DNA of 64,000 nt, from positions 89,812-153,811 of the forward strand of contig NZ_JAGETZ010000017.1 of the NCBI RefSeq assembly GCF_017571495.1, written 5' to 3'. Within the stretch, counting starts at the first letter, position 1, and each line of letters begins with the position of its first letter. Source of the stretch: Hymenobacter negativus (GTDB taxonomy: Bacteria > Bacteroidota > Bacteroidia > Cytophagales > Hymenobacteraceae). Positions 37,997 through 45,799 of this stretch are shown one piece after another. The position numbers and the translations under genes are program-made. Under the pieces are notes generated by a model. The model was not told the origin of the DNA, did not search any database, and saw only the letters and a program-made list of their open reading frames with translations.

Positions 37997-40900
37997 ATGA
38001 CAAACTTCTATTCTGTCTTTCAGCGTGGCGCTGTGATGGCCCGGCTTATGCGTACCCTGCTGGCTGGCCCGGTGCTGGCGCTGCTGCCATTGCTGGCGGC
38101 TTGTACCCATCATCCGACTCCCAAGTTGGTACGCCATACCAGAGCCCCGCAGGCCGCTGCTCATCCGGCAGGGGCTATCGTTTTCGGGGCATCCCAATCG
38201 GCCCGGCCAGCGCCCGCTGATACCAGCCACGGGGCCCTGACCAGCATTCTGGCCGACGTGCGCCACCGTTCGTTTTGCCTCACCCCCGCCAAGGCGGCTG
38301 GCCTCACGGCCGATAACTACCGCCAGCGCCTGGGGGCCCGGCTCAGCGCCAGCAGCTACACCGTAGCGTCCCGCACCACCGATGGCACCGCGCCGGCCTG
38401 GCAGGTCCGCTGGACGTTGCGCGGCATTGGCCGGGCGGGGGCGCTGGCCCTGCGGCCGGTAGCCGACACCCTGGTCCGGCCTACCCTGGCCGACGGCCAC
38501 GCCACCTATCAGCAGCCCGGCTTTGCCGTGGATTACGACAACACTGAAGCCGGTGTGCGGCAGACCTTCCGGCTGGCGGCACGGCCAGCCGGCATCGGGC
38601 CGGTGCAGGTGCAGCTGGTGGTGGCTACCGCCCTGCACGCCCGGCTGGCCGGCGACTCGGCTGTGGTGTTCAGCCAGGGCGAGGGCAATGCCGCGGTGCT
38701 GCGCTACGCCAGCCTGCGGGCCTGGGACGCTACCGGGCGCACGCTGCCGGCCCACCTGCGCCTGGGCAGCGGCGGCACCGCCCTAGCCCTGGAGGTCGAC
38801 GATGCAGAGGCCCGCTACCCGCTCACCATCGACCCACTGGCCAGCACGGCCGGTACCACCCTCACCGGGGCGAATGCGGGTGATGCCTTTGCCACGAGCG
38901 TGGCCCTGGTGGGCGACCTCGACGGGGACGGCTACGGCGACCTGGCGGTGGGCGCACCCGGCTACAATGGCGGCGCCGGGGTGGCATTGCTATATAAAGG
39001 CAGCAGCACAGGCCTGGTGCCGACGGTGGCCTTCGTCATCAACGGTGCCGCCGGCAATAACTTGGGTAGCAGTGTGGCCGGGGCGGGCGACTTCAACGGC
39101 GACGGCTACGGCGACCTTTTGATAGGGGGGGCGGGCTTCACCATCAGCGGTAATAACGCGGGCGTGGTGTACATATACGCGGGCAGCGCCAACTTTTTCA
39201 CCAACTCGAACCCCAGCGCCGCCGCCGCCGCCGGTTTCACCAACTCGCGCGGTGGGACGGCCGTGGCCGGGGTGGGCGACCTCAACGGCGACGGCTACGA
39301 CGACTTTGCGAGCGGCGGCCCCGACTATGATGCCGGGTCGACGAATACCGGCTCTATCCGTATCTTTTTTGGAAACGCCAGCCTGAGCGTGGGCATTACC
39401 ACGGCCACGGTGGGTGGGGCGGCTAACTACCACTTGGGGGCCAGCCTCACCGGCCTGGGCGATACCAATGGGGATGGCTACGCCGACCTGGCCGTGGGTG
39501 CGCCCGGGGTGAGTTCTGCCCTTGTTGTGCGGGGTGCCAATAGCACCGCCTTTAACGGTTTTTCTGCCTTCTACCTCACGCCCACGGGCGGCAGCACCGC
39601 CGGTACCAGCGTGGCCGGACCCGGCGACGTGAACGGCGACGGCCTGACCGACGTGCTGTTGGGTGCGCCGGGCGATGGCACCTCGGGCTCGGTGTACCTG
39701 TTTTTGGGCAGCACCAGCTTGTCGGGGACCTCCACGCAGGCCGCTGTCTTCAGCACGGCCGAGCCCGGTGAGAGTTTCGGCCAAGCCGTGAGCGGAGCCG
39801 GCGACCTCAACGGCGACGGCTATGCCGACTTCGTGGTGGGTGCCCCCGCCTACGCCGGCAATAAGGGCCGGGTGTACGTGAGCCTCGGCGCGGCCGTGCT
39901 CAGCACCATCAGCAACATGCCACAGATTCTCGACGGCGCAACGGCCGGCGACAAGTTCGGCAGCAGCCTGAGTGGGGGCGATGCCAACGGCGACGGCTAC
40001 GGCGATGTGCTGGTGGGCGCCCCCTTGTACGCCAGCAATACCGGCCGGGCTTACGCCTACTACGGCAGCCCGGCCGCCCTGGCCGCCACGCCCACTGCCC
40101 TCACCGAGCCTAGCGCATCCAGCACCAGCTACTTTGGCTTGAGCACGTCCAACGCGGGTGACGTAAATGGCGACGGCTATGCCGACGTGCTGGTAGGAGC
40201 CTATGGCACTGGCAGCGGCCAGGGCCGGGCCTACCTCTACCTGGGCAGCAGCACGGGGCTGGCCGCCAACCCCATTGCCACCCTCGCCGAACCTGGCGCC
40301 GCCAACAACAACTACTTTGGCTACAGCGTGGCCGGGGCCGGCGATGTGAACGGGGATGGTTACGCCGACGTGCTCGTCGGGGCCTACGGCACCAGCAACA
40401 GCCAGGGCCGGACCTACCTCTACCTGGGCAGTAGCACGGGTCTGACCACCACGCCCACTATCACCCTCACGGAGCCCGGTGCGGCCACCAACAACTATTT
40501 TGGGTGGAGCACGGCCAGCGCGGGGGACGTGAACGGCGACGGCTACGCCGACGTGCTCGTCGGAGCTTACCGCAGCGGCAACAAGGGCCAGGCCTACCTC
40601 TACCGGGGCAGCAGCACGGGGCTGGCCAGCACGCCCACCACCCTTACCGAGCCCGGTGCAGCCAACACCAACGGCTTCGGCTACCGGGTGGCCGGGGCGG
40701 GCGACGTAAACGGCGACGGCTACGCTGATGTGCTGGTAGGAGCCAATGGCACCAGCAACAACCAGGGCCGGGCTTATTTCTACCTGGGTAGCGGCAGCGG
40801 GCTGGCCAGCACTCCTACTACCCTCACCGAGCCCGGCGCGGCCAACAACGACCGTTTCGGCCAATGCCTGGCCGGGGCCGGCGATGTAAACGGCGACGGC

Positions 40901-42310
40901 TACGCCGATGTACTGGTGGCGGCCTACGGCACCAGCAGCGCCCAGGGCCGGGCCTACTTCTATCCGGGCAGTAGCACTGGGCTGGCCGCTACGCCCACCA
41001 CCCTCACCGAGCCTGGCGCCGCCAACCTCGACAACTTTGGCTTTAGTGTGGCCGGCGCGGGCGACGTGAATGGAGATGGCTACGCCGACGTGCTAGTGAC
41101 CGCTACGGGCACCAGCAGCGCCCAGGGCCGGGCCTATTACTACCTGGGCAGTAGCACCGGGCTGGTCAGCGCGCCTACCACTCTCACGGAGCCCAGTGCG
41201 GCCAATGGCAATAGCTTTGGCTGGAGCACGGCCGGGGCCGGCGACGTGGACGGCGATGGCTACGCCGATGTGCTGGTGGCGGCCACCAGCTTCACCGGTG
41301 CGGGCCGGGCCTACTGCTACCGGGGCAACCAAGGCGTAGCTCGCGCCGGTGCCCTACGCCTTTACAATACCAACCTGAGCAGTCCCATCAGCGCCAGCAA
41401 CCGGGCCAACGCGCAATTCGGCGTCGGCCTGATGGCCCGCAATTCGGTCGGCCGCATCCAGGCCCGGATAGTATGGGAAGTGGTGGGGCAGGGCCAGAGC
41501 TTCTCGCAGTCCGCACGCCTGGCCAACTCCACGGCCTATACCGGCCGAGGCGCCTGGACGGCGCTGCCCGCCACTGGCACGGCTACCGAGCTCAAAACCC
41601 TCGTGACCAAAGCCGGCCGCGCCAGCCGGGTGCGGGCGCGTCTGGAATACGCCAGCTCGCCCCTGGCCGCCACCACACCCACCAATGGTGTGGGCGGCAC
41701 AGCCAGCCGCTTGCGCTACGGCCCCTGGACCTACGTGGCCGCCCAACAGCAGGGCCTGAGTGCCAGTGCCGCCACCCCGTTGCCCGTGGAGCTGACGGCC
41801 TTCACGGCCACACCCGAGGGCGCCGCCGTGCGTCTGGCCTGGGCCACGGCCTCCGAAAAGAACAGCCAAGCCTTCGAGGTGGAGCGCAGCCTCGACGGCC
41901 GCACGTTTGCCCGCATTGGGATGGTGGCCGCCGCAGGTACCAGCAGCAGTGCCCGCCGCTACGAGCTGCCCGACGCGCAATTGCCCACCGGCGCGGCCCT
42001 TCTCTACTACCGCCTGCGCCAGGTGGACCTGGACGGCACGGCCGCTTACTCGCCCGTGCGCACCGTGGCCCTGAAGGGCGTAGCGGCCGGCCTGGACCTG
42101 TACCCCAACCCGGCCCACGGCCAAGTGTCCACGCTCACGGGTGCGCTACCCGGCACCGTGGTAACGGTGACCGACGCGCTGGGCCGCCTGGTAGCTACCG
42201 CTACTGCCGATGCGGCGGGCACGGCCACGCTGCTGCTGCCGGTCGGGCTGCCGGCGGGCGTGTACGTAGTGCGCGCCGGCGCAAAGGCGGTGCGCCTGAC
42301 GGTGGAATAG
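37997..42310 (+). CDS. Integrin-alpha-like FG-GAP T9SS protein with a lipobox
   Basis: From ATG 37997 the product has 1,437 residues; ATG 38036 is also possible. The hydrophobic segment ends LPLLAACTHH, a canonical lipobox. Residues ~60-270 match the module that precedes FG-GAP repeats in other bacterial integrin-like proteins (LRAWDATGRTLPAHL...ARYPLTIDPLA). Fourteen FG-GAP repeats follow, each with a GDxNGDGYxD calcium loop. The first seven are diverse. The last seven (about 40140-41340) are nearly identical, ~60 residues each, with TLTEPGAANxxxFG. Fourteen would make two seven-bladed propellers. The C-terminus has the PLPVELTAFTA linker and a sorting domain (LYPNPAHGQ, DALGRLV, VYVVRAG). 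A lipobox together with a T9SS tail is unusual. It is probably a surface adhesin. Confidence 0.9.
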   Translation: MTNFYSVFQRGAVMARLMRTLLAGPVLALLPLLAACTHHPTPKLVRHTRAPQAAAHPAGAIVFGASQSARPAPADTSHGALTSILADVRHRSFCLTPAKAAGLTADNYRQRLGARLSASSYTVASRTTDGTAPAWQVRWTLRGIGRAGALALRPVADTLVRPTLADGHATYQQPGFAVDYDNTEAGVRQTFRLAARPAGIGPVQVQLVVATALHARLAGDSAVVFSQGEGNAAVLRYASLRAWDATGRTLPAHLRLGSGGTALALEVDDAEARYPLTIDPLASTAGTTLTGANAGDAFATSVALVGDLDGDGYGDLAVGAPGYNGGAGVALLYKGSSTGLVPTVAFVINGAAGNNLGSSVAGAGDFNGDGYGDLLIGGAGFTISGNNAGVVYIYAGSANFFTNSNPSAAAAAGFTNSRGGTAVAGVGDLNGDGYDDFASGGPDYDAGSTNTGSIRIFFGNASLSVGITTATVGGAANYHLGASLTGLGDTNGDGYADLAVGAPGVSSALVVRGANSTAFNGFSAFYLTPTGGSTAGTSVAGPGDVNGDGLTDVLLGAPGDGTSGSVYLFLGSTSLSGTSTQAAVFSTAEPGESFGQAVSGAGDLNGDGYADFVVGAPAYAGNKGRVYVSLGAAVLSTISNMPQILDGATAGDKFGSSLSGGDANGDGYGDVLVGAPLYASNTGRAYAYYGSPAALAATPTALTEPSASSTSYFGLSTSNAGDVNGDGYADVLVGAYGTGSGQGRAYLYLGSSTGLAANPIATLAEPGAANNNYFGYSVAGAGDVNGDGYADVLVGAYGTSNSQGRTYLYLGSSTGLTTTPTITLTEPGAATNNYFGWSTASAGDVNGDGYADVLVGAYRSGNKGQAYLYRGSSTGLASTPTTLTEPGAANTNGFGYRVAGAGDVNGDGYADVLVGANGTSNNQGRAYFYLGSGSGLASTPTTLTEPGAANNDRFGQCLAGAGDVNGDGYADVLVAAYGTSSAQGRAYFYPGSSTGLAATPTTLTEPGAANLDNFGFSVAGAGDVNGDGYADVLVTATGTSSAQGRAYYYLGSSTGLVSAPTTLTEPSAANGNSFGWSTAGAGDVDGDGYADVLVAATSFTGAGRAYCYRGNQGVARAGALRLYNTNLSSPISASNRANAQFGVGLMARNSVGRIQARIVWEVVGQGQSFSQSARLANSTAYTGRGAWTALPATGTATELKTLVTKAGRASRVRARLEYASSPLAATTPTNGVGGTASRLRYGPWTYVAAQQQGLSASAATPLPVELTAFTATPEGAAVRLAWATASEKNSQAFEVERSLDGRTFARIGMVAAAGTSSSARRYELPDAQLPTGAALLYYRLRQVDLDGTAAYSPVRTVALKGVAAGLDLYPNPAHGQVSTLTGALPGTVVTVTDALGRLVATATADAAGTATLLLPVGLPAGVYVVRAGAKAVRLTVE
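40140..41340 (+). repeat. Seven in-gene tandem repeats of ~180 bp
   Basis: The near-identical FG-GAP units recur about every 180 bp (calcium-loop codons near 40158, 40338, 40526, 40706, 40886, 41064 and 41245). The high identity suggests recent amplification or gene conversion. Confidence 0.85.
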
Positions 42311-42329
42311 GAGCCGAGCCTTATTGCCC

Positions 42330-42370
42330 ATTAAAAAAGCCCTCAGCCATTCGGATAGGGCTTTTTTAAT
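42330..42370 (+). terminator. Terminator after the FG-GAP protein
   Basis: ATTAAAAAAGCCCT (42330-42343) and AGGGCTTTTTTAAT (42357-42370) are perfectly complementary, so it can work in both directions. Confidence 0.85.
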
Positions 42371-42374
42371 AGCC

Positions 42375-42470
42375 GGGCGCGGAAGTAGGCGGGCAGGGCG
42401 TTGTGGCGGGCTTGCACCTGGGCCAGGCAGCTCTGGTAGCCGGCCAGCTAGCGTTGAGCGGCGGCCGGCT
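42375..42470 (-). pseudogene. 3' remnant of a coiled-coil gene (copy B)
   Basis: The minus strand encodes LAGYQSCLAQVQARHNALPAY, matching LAGYQDCLAQVQVRHDGLPA at the end of the gene at 61805. The preceding CAG codon has become TAG, and the original stop is lost. It lies directly behind a T9SS gene and its terminator, just as the intact gene does at 61.8 kb. Confidence 0.75.
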
Positions 42471-42653
42471 CGCGCCACGACTGCTCTGGCTGCTGCGCTG
42501 CCTGTCCTGGCCCTTACGGTGCCGCAAACCAACTGCGGCTTTGGCCTGCGCCTGCGCAAGCTGACCGCCTGACTGAAACGGAGCCGCTGTCATTAGGAAC
42601 AGCTTCGGGCCATTTCCGAGCCGCCCAGTATCGGTGATATCTTGGCAAGCCGG
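42471..42653. other. Gene-free region before the second TPR kinase
   Basis: Nothing is recognised beyond the coiled-coil remnant upstream and the -7 box downstream. The whole gap from 42311 is 376 nt. Confidence 0.45.
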
Positions 42654-42661
42654 TAGCTTTG
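42654..42661 (+). promoter_or_regulatory. -7 box of the second TPR kinase
   Basis: TAGCTTTG, an exact TAnnTTTG match, 25 nt before ATG 42687. No CAT-N4-ATG palindrome is found at the 31.5-bp position. Confidence 0.55.
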
Positions 42662-42686
42662 CGGGCTATTCTACCAAGCCCAACCC

Positions 42687-44528
42687 ATGAACCTACTCCG
42701 CCTGTATGGTCTCGTAGCTGGCCTGCTGATTGGCAGCCGGGTTACCTGGGCCACGGGAGTGCCCAATGAGCCGCCGGGCATCGACAGCTTGCGGACCCGC
42801 CTGGCTGCGCTGCCGGCCGACACCAGCCGCGTGCTGGTGCTGGATGAGCTGTGCTGGCAGCTGAGCAACTCCGACCTCAGGCAGGCCATTGCTTACGGTG
42901 AGCGCGGCCTGGCCCTGGCCCGCCGCCTGCACTACCGCCGGGGCCAGCTAAAGTGCCTGAACGACCTGGGCAACTGTGCCATGTACGGAGCAGACTTTCT
43001 GGGCGGTACCCAATACTTCCAGGCTGCGCTGAAGCTGGCCCAGCAGCCGCCGGTTGACGCGCAGATTATCGGCTTTGCCTACAATGGCCTGGCCAGCCTG
43101 CACCTGATGCAGAAGGAGTATCCCGAAGCCCAGCGCTACCTGGAACAGGGGCTAGCCCAGGCCCGCCAGCGGCATTCGGCCGCCGATGTGGCACTGTTCA
43201 CCGGGAACTTGGGCAACGTGCTGCGTCTACGCGGTCAAACCAAGCCGGCCCACACCCGGCTGCAGCGCGCCTTGTTCTTGTATGACTCCCTGGGCAACCA
43301 ACTGGGCCAAACCAGCTGCCTGACCAACCTGGCCCAGCTTGCCAACGACCAGCGCCATTGGGCCCTGGCCCGCCGCTATGCCCAGCAGTCGAGCCAACTG
43401 GCGGCTGCCTCGAACAACACCTATTACTTGGGCGTGAACTATGCCCTGCTGGGCGGAATCGAGCTGGCGCTGGGACATTTTACGGCAGCCCAGGCTGCCT
43501 CTCAACGCGGCCTGGCCTACGCCCGGCAGAGCAGCAACGACGAGGTAATTGCGGATTGTTACAGTGACCTGGCTGCCACCAGCCAGCAACAGGGTGACTT
43601 TCGGCAGGCCTACGTTTGGCAAAAGCACTTCATTGCGGTGCACGACAGCCTTGTGAACACCGCTAAAAGCGAAGAAATTGCCGCCCTGCGCGTGCGGTTT
43701 GATAGCGAGCAGAAGGAACTGCGCATCCGGGCCCTCACCCAGCAAAACCAAGTACAGGCCCTACAAGCCAGCCAGCAGCGCGGCCGCTTGCAGGCCCTGG
43801 TGCTGCTGCTCGTGGCCGGGGCGCTGGCCACGGCCGGCGGGCTGGCCTACCTGAGCCAGCGCCGCCGACTGGCGCGGGTTATGCGCGAGGAGCGCCTGCG
43901 CTCCCGCATTGCGGCCGACCTGCATGATGAAGTGGGGACGCTGCTGGCTCGCGTGAGCATGCAGGCCGATGTACTGCGCCAAAACCAGCCCGTCGAAAGC
44001 CCGGCCCTCGACCGGCTGCTGGCCAATGCCCGTGCCGCCGCCGGCACCATGCGCGACATTGTATGGGGTATTGATGCTCATGCCGATACCGCCGGGGCCT
44101 TGCTCGACCGCATGCGTGAGCACGTGGACCAAAGCGCCGCTGCCGCCGGCCTCAACACCCACCTGACCGTGACCGGCCTCACCGACGAGCAGCCGCTGGC
44201 TTCGGAGCTGCGGCAGCACCTGTTCCTCATCTTTAAGGAAGCCGTGACCAACGCCGTGCGCCACGCCCACGCCGCCCCCGACCTGTGGGTGACGCTGGCC
44301 TGCGCGGCGGGTGAGTTGCGCCTGCTGGTGCGCGACAACGGCCGCCCCACCCCCGCCGCCTGCAAGAGCAGCGGCCTGGGCCTGCGCAGTATGCGCCAGC
44401 GCGCCCAAGCCCTGCACGGCACTCTGGTGGCGGGGCCGGATGCGGACGGCAGCGGCTTCACGGTAGCCCTCACCGTGCCACTGAAGCCGGGGGCCGGTAT
44501 TGTGCCGGTAGCGCCCGCTAGTTCGTGA
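42687..44528 (+). CDS. TPR sensor histidine kinase (second copy)
   Basis: The 613-residue kinase has the same architecture as the one at 14825. A signal peptide (~1-22) precedes TPRs (~35-330), a coiled coil (ELRIRALTQQNQVQALQASQQ) and a membrane helix at ~370-390. HisKA_3 follows, with the acceptor His near 412 in IAADLHDEVGTLLARVSMQADVL. The HATPase has FKEAVTNAVRHAHA and GLGLRSMRQRAQALHG. Its probable partner is the regulator at 44953-45588, which is convergent, not in one operon. A small minus-strand frame overlaps its last 11 nt. Confidence 0.88.
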   Translation: MNLLRLYGLVAGLLIGSRVTWATGVPNEPPGIDSLRTRLAALPADTSRVLVLDELCWQLSNSDLRQAIAYGERGLALARRLHYRRGQLKCLNDLGNCAMYGADFLGGTQYFQAALKLAQQPPVDAQIIGFAYNGLASLHLMQKEYPEAQRYLEQGLAQARQRHSAADVALFTGNLGNVLRLRGQTKPAHTRLQRALFLYDSLGNQLGQTSCLTNLAQLANDQRHWALARRYAQQSSQLAAASNNTYYLGVNYALLGGIELALGHFTAAQAASQRGLAYARQSSNDEVIADCYSDLAATSQQQGDFRQAYVWQKHFIAVHDSLVNTAKSEEIAALRVRFDSEQKELRIRALTQQNQVQALQASQQRGRLQALVLLLVAGALATAGGLAYLSQRRRLARVMREERLRSRIAADLHDEVGTLLARVSMQADVLRQNQPVESPALDRLLANARAAAGTMRDIVWGIDAHADTAGALLDRMREHVDQSAAAAGLNTHLTVTGLTDEQPLASELRQHLFLIFKEAVTNAVRHAHAAPDLWVTLACAAGELRLLVRDNGRPTPAACKSSGLGLRSMRQRAQALHGTLVAGPDADGSGFTVALTVPLKPGAGIVPVAPASS

Positions 44529-44730
44529 TAGCCAGGCGGTACTCGGCCCCGGCCGTGCCGGCCAGCAGGTTGGTGTTGTTGCCGTACACCACGCCGCCGG
44601 TGGAGATAACCGTGCCCGTGGTGTCGGTGGTGTTCGCGGCGTAGGGCAGCTGCGCACGGGCGGCTGGAGTTGTGGCAAGCAGGGTAGGAGCCACTAGCAG
44701 GGCGCGGAATGAGTAGTAGCCTGATGGCAT
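44518..44730 (-). CDS. Small putative secreted peptide, 70 residues
   Basis: ATG 44730 gives a 70-residue frame with a plausible signal peptide (FRALLVAPTLLATTPAARAQ) and a short mature part (LPYAANTTDTTGTVISTGG...YRLAITN). The stop overlaps the 3' end of the kinase gene by 11 nt on the other strand. I do not recognise the family. It could be the N-terminus of a surface protein cut short, or chance. No convincing -7 box was found. Confidence 0.35.
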   Translation of the reverse strand: MPSGYYSFRALLVAPTLLATTPAARAQLPYAANTTDTTGTVISTGGVVYGNNTNLLAGTAGAEYRLAITN

Positions 44731-44952
44731 AAATGCAGGGAAATGTGGCCGGGATAGGAAGGAGCAGACGGGTGCGAAGCAGCTCGCGGGGGGCATGCTG
44801 AGGGTAGCCAACCCATCTCGCAGCGGTGGAAACTCAACCAACCGTCAGGAAAAATAGAAGCTGGTTGAGCTCGCCAAAAACACTTCTGACCAGCTGTGCT
44901 GAGTGCAGTCGAAGCATGACCGTTCTTTTCTTATGTGCGCAACCGCTGGCCC
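44731..44952. repeat. Gene-free gap with a dispersed repeat copy (44895-44925)
   Basis: The segment CTGAGTGCAGTCGAAGCATGAC matches the copy at 3097-3124. Nothing else is recognised. Confidence 0.45.
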
Positions 44953-45588
44953 TCACAGCTGGCCCCGCGCCGAGCGGCTCATGAGCTCGGAGCGGCCGCT
45001 GACCTGCAGCTTTTTGTAGATGCGTTTGGCGTAGGTGCGCACCGTTTCAACGGACAGCTCCAGGCGGGCGGCCACCTGCTTGTCGCTCAGGCCATCCACC
45101 ACGGCCTGCACCACGTCGCGCTCGCGGTCGGAAAGCAGGTCGGTCTGCACCGAGGGCGTGGGCTTGAAGTGGGCCAGCACCTTGCGGGCCACCGAGCGGC
45201 TCATGGGTGCGCCGCCGCGGTGCACTTCCAGCACGGCCTCCTTCAGCTCGGGCAGCGACATGTGCTTGAGCACGTAGCCGCTGGCCCCGGCGCAAAGGGC
45301 TTGGTAGATGCGGTCGGCATCGTCGAACACGGTTTGCATGAGCACGTCGGTATCGGGTAGGCGCTGCTTGATGAAAGGCAGCGCCTCAATGCCGCTCATG
45401 CCGGGCAGGTGGATGTCGAGCAGAATGATTTCCGGCGGCTGGCGCACGTCGGTCAGCTCGGCGAAAAAGGCCTCGACGGAATCGGCCAGCAGCACGCAGT
45501 CGAATTCGGGCTGGCGGCAGAGGTAGCCGTGCAGCAGCTCGCGTACTTCGGGGTCGTCTTCGACGATGGCAAGGCGGATAGATTTCAT
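44953..45588 (-). CDS. NarL/LuxR-family response regulator (second copy)
   Basis: ATG 45588 gives 211 residues and starts directly with the receiver (KSIRLAIVEDDPEV). The phospho-acceptor is Asp58 in IILLDIHLPG, and the Lys lies in GYVLKHMSL. The LuxR helix-turn-helix (LSDRERDVVQAVVDGLSDKQVA...ETVRTYAKRIYKKL) ends the protein. It is paralogous to the regulator at 16853. A GACCTTTG box ends 5 nt before the ATG, so the transcript is nearly leaderless. The gene diverges from the fibre operon at 45800, and two copies of CCTCAAATGAGG lie between them, which suggests that it controls both itself and the operon. Confidence 0.9.
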   Translation of the reverse strand: MKSIRLAIVEDDPEVRELLHGYLCRQPEFDCVLLADSVEAFFAELTDVRQPPEIILLDIHLPGMSGIEALPFIKQRLPDTDVLMQTVFDDADRIYQALCAGASGYVLKHMSLPELKEAVLEVHRGGAPMSRSVARKVLAHFKPTPSVQTDLLSDRERDVVQAVVDGLSDKQVAARLELSVETVRTYAKRIYKKLQVSGRSELMSRSARGQL

Positions 45589-45592
45589 CCGG

Positions 45593-45600
45593 CAAAGGTC
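45593..45600 (-). promoter_or_regulatory. -7 box of the response regulator
   Basis: Minus-strand GACCTTTG with ATG 45588 starting 4 nt after it. The centre of the CCTCAAATGAGG copy at 45636-45647 lies 41.5 bp upstream. Confidence 0.6.
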
Positions 45601-45635
45601 TGGGGGCGCGGCGCGGCCGCCAACTGCGGCAATGC

Positions 45636-45705
45636 CCTCAAATGAGGTATGGGCTTGGAATGTTAGGGTTTTAGCGGGAAAAGCCCGGACAGTCCTCAAA
45701 TGAGG
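45636..45705. promoter_or_regulatory. Twin palindromic operators CCTCAAATGAGG
   Basis: CCTCAAATGAGGTA occurs at 45636-45649 and again at 45694-45707, 58 bp apart. The core CCTCA-AA-TGAGG is a palindrome. The first copy is ~42 bp upstream of the minus-strand -7 box, the second ~42.5 bp upstream of the plus-strand GAGCTTTG box. Confidence 0.65.
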
Positions 45706-45741
45706 TACATACGCGGTTTGCGAGCCGGTGGTGGGCCGGCG

Positions 45742-45749
45742 GAGCTTTG
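45742..45749 (+). promoter_or_regulatory. -7 box of the fibre operon
   Basis: GAGCTTTG (nAnnTTTG), 50 nt before ATG 45800. Confidence 0.45.
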
Positions 45750-45799
45750 CAGCTGAATACCATCCTGCCGGTATTTCTTACCTCTGCTTATCTGCTTAT

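Noticed and set aside
38990..40864. Minus-strand frame opposite the FG-GAP protein
   Set aside because: Its periodicity only mirrors the calcium-loop repeats of the plus-strand gene.
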